Positions 32,112-39,881 of a stretch of DNA of 40,876 bases are shown here, piece by piece; position 1 is the stretch's first letter; each line of letters begins with the position of its first letter. The notes below the pieces were generated by a model. It had not been told where the DNA came from. It made no database searches and saw only the letters and a list, made by a program, of their open reading frames with translations. A program made the translations under genes and the position numbers. The stretch is from Bacillota bacterium. GTDB taxonomy: Bacteria; Bacillota; Clostridia; Christensenellales; QAND01. Location of the stretch: contig QAND01000032.1 in NCBI GenBank assembly GCA_003150225.1, forward strand, positions 1-40,876, written 5' to 3'.

Positions 32112-33308
32112 ATGGAAAATCGGTTGCAGATTCCCCAAGGGGTTTCGGATTTTTATGGCGATACGGCGTACGGCAAACGGAGGATTGAGGATACCCTAAG
32201 AGGATGTTTTCTCAAGAGAGGATTCGAGGAGGTGGAAACCCCGTCTTTAGAATATTTTGACACCTTTAAAGGAGAGATGGGGGGAATTCGAGAGGAATCC
32301 ACCGTGCGGTTTTTTGATCAAGACGGTCGGATGTTGGCCCTGCGGCCGGATCTTACCATGCCTGTGGCCCGGATGGCAGCCGTTCGCCCGGGACGGACGG
32401 GAGTACAGCGCTATTGTTATATCGGCAATGCCTATGGCATGGAGCAGGAATACGGCATGAAACGCCGGGAGTTTACCCAGGCCGGCTGTGAACTGCTGGG
32501 CGCAGAAGGCCCGGAGGCCGACGCGGAGATCCTCTTAACCGCGGCGCAGGCGCTGCTATCCTTAGGAATCCAGGATTTCGTCCTGGATCTGGGACATGTC
32601 GGTTTTCTCCAAGCGGTTTGCCAAGATGTGGGCTTAAGTCCCGAGCAAACGGCGATCGTGGGCGCCTTGTTGGATGAAAAAAACGAAACGGAGCTTGCGG
32701 CCTATTTGGAGGTTCAAGGGCTGGATGAGGCTGCTATTGGACATTTTACGGAGTTGGTCTACCTGTTTGGGGATGAGTCGGTGCTGGATCGGGCGCGGAA
32801 GCGTTTTCCTATTCCTGGATGCACTGCAATCGTGGAGTATTTGGAGCGGGTCTGCGCCATTGTAAAGGCCATGGAACTTCCCTTTACGGTGTCGGTGGAT
32901 CTGGGCATGGCTCCCAATTTGGATTACTATACCGGAATGGTCTTTCGGGGGATGAGTCCTCTGCTGGGCTTTAGCCTTTTATCTGGCGGTCGCTATGATA
33001 CCCTGATGGCACAGTTTGCGCGTCCCATGGCGGCAGTGGGTTTTGCCATGGGGGTGGGCAACGCTCTCTATGTGCTGGAGCGTATGGAAGTCCTTCCCAA
33101 GCGGCCTAGGCTGGATTGCCTTATAGGCTGTCAGGAGGGAGGAGAGGAACTCTTTTTGCAGGCTTCCCAGCTGCAGCAGGAGGGAAAGACCGTTGCTCTC
33201 AGTTACGCAAAAACCCAGGAGGCCTTTTTGGAGGAAGCCCGGCGGTTACAACCCGCTTGCGGCTTGTATTACCGGGACGGCAAGTTGACCGCCCGGTGGG
33301 AGGTGTGA
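32112..33308 (+). CDS. hisZ: ATP phosphoribosyltransferase regulatory subunit HisZ
   Basis: A 398-residue histidyl-tRNA synthetase-like protein that has no tRNA charging role in this family. It begins LQIPQGVSDFYGDTAYGKRR and has the class II synthetase-like blocks RPDLTMPVARM and GCELLGAEGPEADAEIL, then LGMAPNLDYYTGMVFRGM and SGGRYDTLMAQF. It lacks the C-terminal anticodon-binding domain expected in a true HisRS. HisZ is needed for activity and feedback inhibition of short-form HisG, which is the next gene. This pairing confirms the call. The ribosome binding site (GAGGCG) is weak. Confidence 0.94.
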   Translation: MENRLQIPQGVSDFYGDTAYGKRRIEDTLRGCFLKRGFEEVETPSLEYFDTFKGEMGGIREESTVRFFDQDGRMLALRPDLTMPVARMAAVRPGRTGVQRYCYIGNAYGMEQEYGMKRREFTQAGCELLGAEGPEADAEILLTAAQALLSLGIQDFVLDLGHVGFLQAVCQDVGLSPEQTAIVGALLDEKNETELAAYLEVQGLDEAAIGHFTELVYLFGDESVLDRARKRFPIPGCTAIVEYLERVCAIVKAMELPFTVSVDLGMAPNLDYYTGMVFRGMSPLLGFSLLSGGRYDTLMAQFARPMAAVGFAMGVGNALYVLERMEVLPKRPRLDCLIGCQEGGEELFLQASQLQQEGKTVALSYAKTQEAFLEEARRLQPACGLYYRDGKLTARWEV

Positions 33309-33311
33309 TAG

Positions 33312-33938
33312 ATGGGCCGGATTACCATCGCCCTGGCGAAGGGGCGCCTGTTTCAAAAGTCCATGGATGTGTTTCGGAAGGTGGGCATCACCGCTCCCGA
33401 TCTAGAGGAGAATAGCCGGCTGCTGGTGATTCCTGGGGAAATCGCTGACTTTCTCATCGTAAAGCCGGTGGACGTACCGGTATATGTGGAGCACGGCGTG
33501 GCGGATATGGGTATCTGCGGAAAAGATACCCTCCTAGAGAGCGGGGCCAATATCCTGGAGATGTTGGATCTGGGGTTTGGGAAATGCAGGCTGTCCATCG
33601 CAGGGTATGCGGATACCGATCCCTTCCGGAGCGGCATCCGAGTGGCCACGAAATATCCCGCCTTTGCCCGGAAGCTGTATCGGGACCGAGGATGCAGCGC
33701 GGAGATCATCAAGCTTTCGGGATCCGTGGAGCTGGGTCCCATTTTGAAGCTCAGCGATGTGATTTTGGACATCGTGGAGAGCGGCCGCACCCTGGATGAA
33801 AACGGGTTGGTGGTGTTGGAGGACATTTGTCCCGTCAGCAGCCGCCTTTGCGTCAACCGGGTGTCCTTGAAGACCAAATCGGACATCATTGCGCCGGCCA
33901 TTCAGGGGATTCGCCGGAATTTGGAGGAATCGAGATGA
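33312..33938 (+). CDS. hisG: ATP phosphoribosyltransferase, short form
   Basis: A 208-residue enzyme for the first step of histidine synthesis. ITIALAKGRLFQKSMDVF, KPVDVPVYVEHGVADMGICG, and LSDVILDIVESGRTLDENGL are the catalytic-domain motifs, including the phosphoribosyl-pyrophosphate loop. The C-terminal regulatory ACT-like domain of long-form HisG is absent, which explains the hisZ gene upstream. It starts three bases after hisZ and overlaps hisD by ATGA. Confidence 0.97.
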   Translation: MGRITIALAKGRLFQKSMDVFRKVGITAPDLEENSRLLVIPGEIADFLIVKPVDVPVYVEHGVADMGICGKDTLLESGANILEMLDLGFGKCRLSIAGYADTDPFRSGIRVATKYPAFARKLYRDRGCSAEIIKLSGSVELGPILKLSDVILDIVESGRTLDENGLVVLEDICPVSSRLCVNRVSLKTKSDIIAPAIQGIRRNLEESR

Positions 33939-35218
33939 TCTATCGGGGCGTGGCCGAGGCGGAGGCCCTTTTCCGCCGGTTGGAACAGCGGGCGGTGATG
34001 GAGGAGGGCGCCGTCTACGAGGCCGTCCGGGAGATGGTGAACCGGGTGCGGATCCAGGGGGATGAGGCTCTATCCCAATATACCCTGGAGTTTGACGGCA
34101 CCGACTATGAGCGCTTCCCCATTCGCGTGGGGGAGGAGGAGCTTGAGCGGGCTTACGAGGCGGTGACGCCGGAGCAGCTTGCCGCCATCCGCAAAGCCAT
34201 TGTTAACCTGAAGGAGTACCATATCAACCAGCGGGAGACGGGATACCGAGTGGAAAAGGACGGCGTCCTTTTGGCTCAGCGGGTACTGCCCATCCGCCGG
34301 GTGGGCATCTATGTGCCGGGCGGCACCGCAAGCTATCCCAGCAGCGTATTGATGAACGCAATTCCCGCTAAAATTGCCGGGGTAAAAGAGCTCTATATGG
34401 CGACCCCTGCAAAAGGGGGACGGATGAACCCGCTTACCCTTGTGGCAGCACAGGAAGCGGGAGTGAATGGGATCTTTCGGATGGGTGGCGCCCAGGCCAT
34501 TGCGGCCTTTGCGTACGGGACGGCGTCGGTACCACGGGTGGACAAGATCACAGGACCGGGCAACGCCTATGTGGCCATGGCGAAGCGGCTGGTATTTGGT
34601 GCCGTTGGCATTGATTCCATCGCTGGGCCCAGTGAGATCATGGTGATTGCCGATGGGTCGGCCAATCCCCGACACGTGGCCGCCGACCTTTACAGCCAGG
34701 CGGAACATGATCGGCTGGCTGCCGCCGTTTGCCTTACCTGGGACGATGGCTTGGCTGAGCGTGTTCATCGGGAGCTGGAGCGCCAGGCGGGGGAACTGGA
34801 GCGCCAGGAGATGGCCGCGGCCTCTCTGGCGGAGTATGGCGGAGTGGTGGTGTTAAACTCCCTTCTGGAATGCTGTGAATTCTGCAACCGGATGGGTCCC
34901 GAGCATTTGGAACTGGTGCTGGACAATCCCCAGGAGGCGTTGGAAATGATCGAGAATGCTGGGGGAATTTTCTTGGGAGGATATACCCCAGAGCCCTTAG
35001 GAGACTACCTGGCGGGAACCAACCATGTGCTGCCCACCTGCGGCACCAGCCGGTTTTCCTCGCCATTAGGGGTGTATGATTTTGTCAAGCGCAGCAGCGT
35101 TTTGTGCTATAATAAAGAGCGGCTGCGGGAGGTAAAGGACGATATCCTTGCATTTGCGCAAGCGGAAGGGCTCCAGGCCCACGGTCGGGCGGTAGCCGTT
35201 CGGTTTGAGGAGGAATAA
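33935..35218 (+). CDS. hisD: Histidinol dehydrogenase
   Basis: A 427-residue zinc enzyme catalysing the last two oxidations to histidine. VGIYVPGGTASYPSSVLMN, ITGPGNAYVAMAKR, and SQAEHDRLAA with the zinc Gln and His are visible. NRMGPEHLEL and TNHVLPTCGTSRFSSPLG follow near the C terminus. I start at ATG 33935 overlapping the hisG stop; a longer in-frame extension into hisG is not supported. It ends two bases before hisB. Confidence 0.97.
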   Translation: MIYRGVAEAEALFRRLEQRAVMEEGAVYEAVREMVNRVRIQGDEALSQYTLEFDGTDYERFPIRVGEEELERAYEAVTPEQLAAIRKAIVNLKEYHINQRETGYRVEKDGVLLAQRVLPIRRVGIYVPGGTASYPSSVLMNAIPAKIAGVKELYMATPAKGGRMNPLTLVAAQEAGVNGIFRMGGAQAIAAFAYGTASVPRVDKITGPGNAYVAMAKRLVFGAVGIDSIAGPSEIMVIADGSANPRHVAADLYSQAEHDRLAAAVCLTWDDGLAERVHRELERQAGELERQEMAAASLAEYGGVVVLNSLLECCEFCNRMGPEHLELVLDNPQEALEMIENAGGIFLGGYTPEPLGDYLAGTNHVLPTCGTSRFSSPLGVYDFVKRSSVLCYNKERLREVKDDILAFAQAEGLQAHGRAVAVRFEEE

Positions 35219-35220
35219 CG

Positions 35221-35808
35221 ATGCGTCAAAGCGTTTATCAGAGAAAGACCGGGGAGACGGATATTGCCGTATCCTTCAATTTGGACGGTACTGGTAAATG
35301 TCATGCCGATACCGGCATTGGTTTTTTCAATCATATGTTGACCCTATTTGCTAAACATGGATATTTTGATCTTGAAATAGCCTGCAAAGGGGACTTGGAT
35401 GTGGATGGCCACCACACTGTGGAGGATGCAGGGATTGTCCTTGGCACTGCCATTGGAGAGGCTCTGGGAAACAAGGCCGGCATCTGCCGCTATGGATCCT
35501 TTACCGTTCCTATGGATGAGAGCCTGGCGGTGGTGCATTTGGATCTTTCAGGCCGGCCCTATTTGGTGTTCCAGTGCGATTACACCGGCCCGGCCTGCGG
35601 AGAATTCGACGTGCAGCTTACCGAGGAATTTTTTCGGGGCCTGGCCTTTGCCGCGGGGATTACCCTTCATATTCAGGTGCCCTATGGAAAGAATGACCAC
35701 CATAAAATTGAGGGGGTTTTCAAGGCGTTTGCCCGCGCTTTGGACGCAGCCACCCGGATGGATGGCCGCACCATGGAGATCCCCAGTACAAAGGGGACCC
35801 TGGCATGA
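35221..35808 (+). CDS. hisB: Imidazoleglycerol-phosphate dehydratase
   Basis: A 195-residue monofunctional dehydratase. The metal-binding His motifs are GFFNHML, DGHHTVEDAGI and NDHHKIEGVFKAFARAL. No histidinol-phosphatase domain is fused to it, and none is encoded in the operon. AGGAGGAATAACG precedes the ATG. The stop overlaps the hisA start as ATGA, so no hisH lies between them. Confidence 0.97.
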   Translation: MRQSVYQRKTGETDIAVSFNLDGTGKCHADTGIGFFNHMLTLFAKHGYFDLEIACKGDLDVDGHHTVEDAGIVLGTAIGEALGNKAGICRYGSFTVPMDESLAVVHLDLSGRPYLVFQCDYTGPACGEFDVQLTEEFFRGLAFAAGITLHIQVPYGKNDHHKIEGVFKAFARALDAATRMDGRTMEIPSTKGTLA

Positions 35809-36539
35809 TTACGGTGTTTCCCGCTATCGATATCCGGGGCGGAAAGTGTGTCCGGCTTCTTCGAGGGGATTACGGTCAGGAGACGGTCTACGGGCATGAC
35901 CCTGTGGATACGGCCAGGGGATTTCTATCAAAGGGCACCAGCCATATTCATGTGGTAGACCTGGACGGGGCCCGGGACGGCCAAGGAAAAAACCTCGAGA
36001 TGATTGGCGCCATCGCCAAGCTGGGTGTTTTTATCCAGACTGGTGGCGGCATTCGTACCATTGACGACGTGATCCGCCGTATGGAGTTGGGCGTATCCCG
36101 GTGCATCATTGGCACTGCTGCTGTGGAGCATCCTCAGATGGTAGAGGAGGCGGCAAAGCGGTATCCTGGACGAATTGCCGTGGGCATCGACGAACGGGAT
36201 GGGCTGGTGGCTACGCGGGGCTGGGAAACCACTTCTCAGGTACGGGTTGCGGACCTGGCAAAAAGGATGGCGGAGGTTGGTGTGGATACGGTAATCCATA
36301 CCGACATCTCCCGGGATGGCATGAAGACGGGGCCCAACGTAGAGAAAAGCCGCGCGCTGATGGATGCATCCGGCCTTCAGGTGGTGGTATCCGGCGGGGT
36401 TTCCTCCATCCGGGACGTTGAGGAAGCACAGAGCCAAGGACTGTACGGCATCATTTTGGGGAAAGCCCTCTATGATGGAGAAATCGATCTAAAACAGGCG
36501 CTCTCCGTGGGGCGCTTTCAGAATGGGAGCATAGCATGA
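35805..36539 (+). CDS. hisA: Phosphoribosylformimino-5-aminoimidazole carboxamide ribotide isomerase
   Basis: A 244-residue TIM barrel. [19 protein letters not shown] carries the catalytic Asp of strand 1, and [18 protein letters not shown] carries the second Asp; the HisF counterpart would have a different strand 1 (A-x-x-I-I-P-C-L-D). This makes HisA, not HisF, the correct call. Phosphate is held by [10 protein letters not shown] and [11 protein letters not shown]. It overlaps both neighbours by four bases. Confidence 0.96.
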   Translation: MITVFPAIDIRGGKCVRLLRGDYGQETVYGHDPVDTARGFLSKGTSHIHVVDLDGARDGQGKNLEMIGAIAKLGVFIQTGGGIRTIDDVIRRMELGVSRCIIGTAAVEHPQMVEEAAKRYPGRIAVGIDERDGLVATRGWETTSQVRVADLAKRMAEVGVDTVIHTDISRDGMKTGPNVEKSRALMDASGLQVVVSGGVSSIRDVEEAQSQGLYGIILGKALYDGEIDLKQALSVGRFQNGSIA

Positions 36540-37159
36540 TGAAGCAGGAATTGCTGATGGAGGTTAAATACGATGAGCGCGGCCTGGTGCCGGTGGTAAC
36601 CCAGGATGCCCTGACGGGTTCCGTGTTGATGCAGGCCTATATGAGCCGGGAATCCCTGGCCCTGACGCTGGAAAAAGGCGTTATGGTGTACTGGAGCCGT
36701 TCCCGCCAGGAACTTTGGGAGAAGGGAGCCACCAGCGGCAACACCCAAAAGCTGGTGTCCTTGGCTTTGGACTGTGATGGGGATAGTCTCTTGGCCCGCG
36801 TGATTCAAACCGGGGGAGCCTGCCATACAGGAGCATATAGCTGCTATTTCCGGGAGATCGACCGGCGGGAGGAGTCCGCCAACGCCGAGATCCTCTATGA
36901 GCTGGAGCGGGTGGTCGCCGACCGCAAGGCCAATCCTCAGGAGGGGAGCTATACCTGCTATCTATTCCGGGAGGGCATCGATAAGATTCTCAAGAAGGTG
37001 GGAGAGGAATCCGCTGAAACCATCATCGCCGCCAAGAACGCCAGCCGGGAGGAAATCTCCTATGAAACCGCCGATTTGTTTTACCATCTCATCGTGATGT
37101 TGGCGGATCGGGGCGTGCCTCTTTCGGATATTTTCACACAATTGCAAAAAAGGCGATAA
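36536..37159 (+). CDS. hisIE: Bifunctional phosphoribosyl-AMP cyclohydrolase/phosphoribosyl-ATP pyrophosphatase
   Basis: A 207-residue fusion. HisI (about residues 1-110) has [40 protein letters not shown] with the metal Asp residues, and the zinc Cys segment [12 protein letters not shown]. HisE (about 115-207) has [20 protein letters not shown] and [14 protein letters not shown] with the acidic metal site. Start ATG 36536 overlaps hisA; ATG 36539 is the alternative. It is the last his gene here; hisF and hisH are not found downstream. The tRNA promoter begins six bases after its stop. Confidence 0.97.
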   Translation: MMKQELLMEVKYDERGLVPVVTQDALTGSVLMQAYMSRESLALTLEKGVMVYWSRSRQELWEKGATSGNTQKLVSLALDCDGDSLLARVIQTGGACHTGAYSCYFREIDRREESANAEILYELERVVADRKANPQEGSYTCYLFREGIDKILKKVGEESAETIIAAKNASREEISYETADLFYHLIVMLADRGVPLSDIFTQLQKRR

Positions 37160-37164
37160 TCTGC

Positions 37165-37194
37165 TTGACACCACAGTGGCGGGTAGGGTAAAAT
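37165..37194 (+). promoter_or_regulatory. Promoter of the tRNA cluster
   Basis: A consensus -35 TTGACA and -10 TAAAAT are 18 bases apart, starting six bases after the hisIE stop and 22 bases before the first tRNA. No terminator separates the his operon from it, so read-through from his is possible. Confidence 0.8.
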
Positions 37195-37216
37195 ATCCAA
37201 GTCGTCATAAGGAGCT

Positions 37217-37292
37217 GGGAGCATAGCTCAGTTGGGAGAGCACTTGCCTTACAAGCAAGGGGTCACTGGTTCGAGCCCAGTTGTTCCCACCA
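37217..37292 (+). tRNA. tRNA-Val (UAC)
   Basis: A 76-base cloverleaf. The acceptor arms GGGAGCA and TGTTCCC pair with one G-U, the anticodon loop CTTACAA gives anticodon TAC on the CTTGC/GCAAG stem, and GGTTCGAGCCC forms the T arm. CCA is encoded. Confidence 0.97.
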
Positions 37293-37295
37293 CGT

Positions 37296-37372
37296 GGCCC
37301 GGTAGTTCAGTTGGTTAGAATGCCAGCCTGTCACGCTGGAGGTCGAGGGTTCGAGCCCCTTCCGGGTCGCCA
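37296..37372 (+). tRNA. tRNA-Asp (GUC)
   Basis: A 77-base cloverleaf with acceptor arms GGCCCGG and CCGGGTC, anticodon loop CTGTCAC (GTC) on the CCAGC/GCTGG stem, a standard T arm, and encoded CCA. It begins three bases after tRNA-Val. Confidence 0.97.
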
Positions 37373-37376
37373 GCAT

Positions 37377-37452
37377 GCCTTGGTAGCTCAGTCGGTAGAG
37401 CAGTAGACTGAAAATCTACGTGTCGGTGGTTCGATTCCGCCCCAAGGCACCA
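37377..37452 (+). tRNA. tRNA-Phe (GAA)
   Basis: A 76-base cloverleaf with acceptor arms GCCTTGG and CCAAGGC, anticodon loop CTGAAAA (GAA) on the GTAGA/TCTAC stem, T arm GGTTCGATTCC, and encoded CCA. Confidence 0.97.
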
Positions 37453-37455
37453 TTT

Positions 37456-37530
37456 GCGGTAGTAGCTCAGTGGTAGAGTGCCACCTTGCCAAGGTGGATG
37501 TCGCGAGTTCGAATCTCGTCTACCGCTCCA
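37456..37530 (+). tRNA. tRNA-Gly (GCC)
   Basis: A 75-base cloverleaf with acceptor arms GCGGTAG and CTACCGC, anticodon loop TTGCCAA (GCC) on the CCACC/GGTGG stem, T loop TTCGAAT, and encoded CCA. Confidence 0.97.
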
Positions 37531-37532
37531 AT

Positions 37533-37606
<74 letters not shown>

Positions 37607-37628
37607 CGTCGCATTAAGCGGCATTGAC

Positions 37629-37664
37629 ATGACCTCATCGCAAAAGCGATGGGGTCATTGTTTT
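37629..37664 (+). terminator. Terminator of the tRNA cluster
   Basis: A 13-base-pair stem with one G-U pair (ATGACCTCATCGC against GCGATGGGGTCAT), loop AAAA, followed by TGTTTTA, 22 bases after tRNA-Cys. Confidence 0.88.
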
Positions 37665-37684
37665 ATGCCGCTGATGCTCCTTTT

Positions 37685-37765
37685 CCGCAAAAAGTCACGC
37701 TTGCTGCGGCTATGCCCTTGTAAGCGCGGGCATGACACCTCAGCTGCACCATCAACTTTTTGCGG
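37685..37765. repeat. Long inverted repeat enclosing an inner hairpin
   Basis: CCGCAAAAAGT at 37685-37695 is the exact inverse complement of ACTTTTTGCGG at 37755-37765, closing a 59-base interior. Inside it, ATGCCC (37712-37717) can pair with GGGCAT (37728-37733). Together this could form a branched RNA or cruciform. No gene covers it convincingly. The ends share the GCAAAAA / TTTTTGC theme seen again in the adjacent tandem repeats. Confidence 0.6.
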
Positions 37766-37812
37766 GATGCACGAGAGTTCAAATCCATCTGCAAACGCCG
37801 CCAAATTTTTTT

Positions 37813-38002
37813 GCGTGACCCTCACAACGGCAAGTTGCCGTACGCGATATCGCAATTCACTTTGGTGGTTTGCGGTATTTTTGTACCCGCAAGCAAATAT
37901 CCATATCGCAGAACACCGCCAGCGGCAAGCTGCCGCGCCCAAGTTCGCAAACTGATCATGTGGTTTGCGGGCTTTTTATAAACGCAAGATTGTTTTTATG
38001 GC
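37813..38002. repeat. Two tandem copies of a 95-base imperfect repeat
   Basis: Unit 1 (37813-37907) and unit 2 (37908-38002) align at a constant offset of 95 bases with no gap in the core. Shared blocks are the palindrome CGGCAAG(T/C)TGCCG (37828-37840 and 37923-37935), TCGCAA (offset 95), GTGGTTTGCGG (37865-37875 and 37960-37970), and a T run ending in CGCAAG. Each copy can form a hairpin at the palindrome and a second, weaker one between TTGCGG and its downstream complement. The stretch 37665-38117 has no coding region I trust: small frames exist on both strands but lack ribosome binding sites and protein-like composition. The remainder to 38117 is AT-rich and featureless. Confidence 0.7.
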
Positions 38003-38117
38003 TGTAAAAGATCTTTCCAATTCCCCTAGGATATCAGTTTTTTTCTGGGATCAAGAGACTTCGGGAGGATAACAAAGGGAGTCGAGGAAAAAATAAGAAA
38101 AACACAGAACCATTTAA

Positions 38118-38146
38118 TTGACGGCAATTTATGGAGGGACTACAAT
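38118..38146 (+). promoter_or_regulatory. Promoter of the dehydrogenase gene
   Basis: TTGACG and TACAAT are exactly 17 bases apart, 65 bases before the ATG at 38211. This places the start of transcription near 38153 and shows that upstream in-frame codons are not translated from this promoter. Confidence 0.75.
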
Positions 38147-38210
38147 GCTCTGTGTTACAACAAACGATTTCTGTTTCAATGCAACAAACAACATAAGGGA
38201 GATGTGTAAA

Positions 38211-38990
38211 ATGGGTATCTTTGACGGAAAGGTCGCCATCATCACCGGCGGCGGGAAAGCCAAATCCATCGGCTACGGGATCGCCGTTGCCTATGCCAAG
38301 GAAGGAGCCAACTTGGTTCTAACTGGCAGGAACATGCAGAAGCTTTTGGATGCTAAGGAGGAGCTGGAGCAGCTGTATGGCATTCGGGTTCTGCCTATGC
38401 AGGCCGATGTAACGCCCGATGACGATGCCGAGGACATCGTGAAGAACGTAGTGGCAAAAACCATTGAGACCTTTGGCCGGATTGACGTGCTGATCAACAA
38501 TGCCCAGGCGTCCGCTTCCGGGGTTCCCCTTGCCATTCAGACCAAGGATCATTTTGACCTTGGCATCTACTCCGGATTATACGCCACCTTCTATTATATG
38601 CGGGAGTGCTATCCCTATCTAAAGAAAAGCCAGGGCTCGGTGATCAACTTTGCCTCCGGCGCCGGCCTGTTTGGAAACGTGGGCCAGTGTTCCTATGCCG
38701 CGGCGAAGGAGGGGATCCGCGGTCTTTCTCGGGTTGCGGCTACCGAGTGGGGGAAGGATAACATCAATGTAAACATCGTATGCCCGCTTGCTATGACCTC
38801 CCAGCTGGAAAATTTCAAGGAGGCCTACCCCGAAGCCTACGAGAAAAACTTGAAAGCGGTTCCCATGGGCCGGTTTGGCGATCCGGAAAAGGACATCGGC
38901 CGGGTATGCGTCCTGTTAGGCTCCCCGGATTTCAAATACATGTCCGGCGAGACCCTTACCTTGGAGGGCGGCATGGGCCAGCGTCCTTAA
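38211..38990 (+). CDS. Short-chain dehydrogenase, 12-alpha-hydroxysteroid dehydrogenase-like
   Basis: A 259-residue SDR oxidoreductase. The cofactor motif is TGGGKAKSIGYGIA, an unusual form in which extra residues sit within the glycine-rich turn. VLTGRN after strand 2 ends in Arg-Asn rather than an acidic residue, which suggests NADP(H). The strand 4 motif is NNAQ instead of NNAG. The catalytic Ser is in NFASGAGLFG and the Tyr-x3-Lys in CSYAAAKEG. The N-terminal IFDGKVAIITGGGKAKSIGY, the NNAQASASG block and the ending TLEGGMGQRP match my recollection of Clostridial 12-alpha-hydroxysteroid dehydrogenases, which oxidise or reduce the 12-position of bile acids. SDR is certain; the steroid substrate is from remembered sequence, not a search. 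AAGGGAG precedes ATG 38211, and the gene is monocistronic with a strong terminator. Confidence 0.9.
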   Translation: MGIFDGKVAIITGGGKAKSIGYGIAVAYAKEGANLVLTGRNMQKLLDAKEELEQLYGIRVLPMQADVTPDDDAEDIVKNVVAKTIETFGRIDVLINNAQASASGVPLAIQTKDHFDLGIYSGLYATFYYMRECYPYLKKSQGSVINFASGAGLFGNVGQCSYAAAKEGIRGLSRVAATEWGKDNINVNIVCPLAMTSQLENFKEAYPEAYEKNLKAVPMGRFGDPEKDIGRVCVLLGSPDFKYMSGETLTLEGGMGQRP

Positions 38991-39007
38991 GCAGCATGTT
39001 GTCTTTG

Positions 39008-39050
39008 AGGAAAGGTTTTCGGCAAGGTTGCCGGAAGCCTTTCCTTTTTT
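39008..39050 (+). terminator. Terminator after the dehydrogenase gene
   Basis: A long hairpin: outer stem AGGAAAGG/CCTTTCCT continues through G-U and A-T pairs into an inner CGGCA/TGCCG stem, about 17 base pairs in all, and ends in TTTTTT. Confidence 0.9.
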
Positions 39051-39105
39051 CAGGATGACAACAATTCCTTCGCCATGCTATTCTGGCAATAAAAGGAGGG
39101 AAGCC

Positions 39106-39576
39106 ATGGTGATTCGCGAAATCACGGCGGACAAGGAACGCCACTGGGATCTGCTTTTGCTGGCGGATCCGGATATTGGCATGGTGCGGCGGTATCTGGA
39201 TAGCGGACGAATGTTCCTTCTGGAGGATCACGGAGGAGCCGTTGCCGAGGCGGTGGTTACGGATCTGGGGAAGGATGCATGTGAGGTAAAAAACCTGGCG
39301 GTTCGAGAGGATTGCCAACGGCGAGGATATGGAACCAGGCTGATGGAGGCGCTTTTCGCGCTGTTTGCGCCGGATTACCACACCATGTATGTGGGCACAG
39401 CGGACGCAGGAGTGGCCTACTACCAGCGGTTGGGGTTTGTGGTATCCCATGTGGTCAAGGATTTTTTTGTGGAGCATTACCCAGAGCCCATCTGGGACAA
39501 CGGCATGCGGTGCGTGGATATGATCTATCTGAAGCGTCCCCTAAGGATGGAGGAGGATCAGGGGATGGAGCGATAA
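39106..39576 (+). CDS. GNAT family N-acetyltransferase
   Basis: A 156-residue acetyl-CoA-dependent acetyltransferase. NLAVREDCQRRGYGTRLMEAL is motif A, with the pyrophosphate-binding QRRGYG turn. YVGTADAGVAYYQRLGFVVSH is motif B, with the Tyr that often acts as general acid. The remaining C-terminal part (DFFVEHYPEPIWDNG) is typical of GNAT proteins with unknown substrates. AAAAGGAGGG precedes ATG 39106; the frame is open back to 39028 without a ribosome binding site. The last 19 bases overlap the convergent gene on the minus strand. Confidence 0.9.
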   Translation: MVIREITADKERHWDLLLLADPDIGMVRRYLDSGRMFLLEDHGGAVAEAVVTDLGKDACEVKNLAVREDCQRRGYGTRLMEALFALFAPDYHTMYVGTADAGVAYYQRLGFVVSHVVKDFFVEHYPEPIWDNGMRCVDMIYLKRPLRMEEDQGMER

Positions 39577-39812
39577 TCCTGGGAAAGGCAGTCCCGCGCC
39601 CGGTCCAAGTCATCCTTATGGACAAAGATGGTGTATTGGTAAGCGGAGTCGGAGTTTTGGCGTCCGCCGGTAAAGATACGGGCCCGGGTATAGCGATTTT
39701 CCACCAGCAGCCGGTAATCGATGCCGGCGGCGTTGAGGTCATGCACGATCTCAACACGATCGGCCATAGAACAGGTGCTGATAAGCTCCCTGCGGTTAAA
39801 CACCGTGATCAT
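39558..39812 (-). CDS. 84-residue protein, possibly DUF2007-like
   Basis: A small soluble protein starting MITVFNRRELISTCSMADR. The order of elements (beta strand, helix with an acid-rich IVHDLNAAGIDY, strands with RYTRARIFTGG and YQYTIFVHKDDLDRARDCL) looks like the ferredoxin-like fold of DUF2007 'putative signal transducing' proteins, but I am not sure. AAAGGAG lies 12 bases upstream of the ATG, and an extended -10 TGCTATAAT on the minus strand lies 43 bases upstream. It overlaps the end of the GNAT gene by 19 bases. Function unknown. Confidence 0.7.
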   Translation of the reverse strand: MITVFNRRELISTCSMADRVEIVHDLNAAGIDYRLLVENRYTRARIFTGGRQNSDSAYQYTIFVHKDDLDRARDCLSQDYRSIP

Positions 39813-39854
39813 ACCGCGAATCTCCTTTCGGCGCTGTTGGGCGGGATTTGTCCC

Positions 39855-39863
39855 ATTATAGCA
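39855..39863 (-). promoter_or_regulatory. Extended -10 promoter for the 84-residue protein gene
   Basis: On the minus strand TGCTATAAT is a perfect extended -10. The -35 region is weak. It lies between the terminator of the small-protein cluster and this gene. Confidence 0.55.
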
Positions 39864-39881
39864 TTCCAGTGAGGAAAAGAA

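Noticed and set aside
37629..37955. Small frames on both strands in the region after the tRNAs, about 95-108 codons
   Set aside because: They begin in the tRNA terminator or run through the tandem repeats, lack ribosome binding sites, and show no protein-like pattern; the repeats explain the absence of stop codons better.
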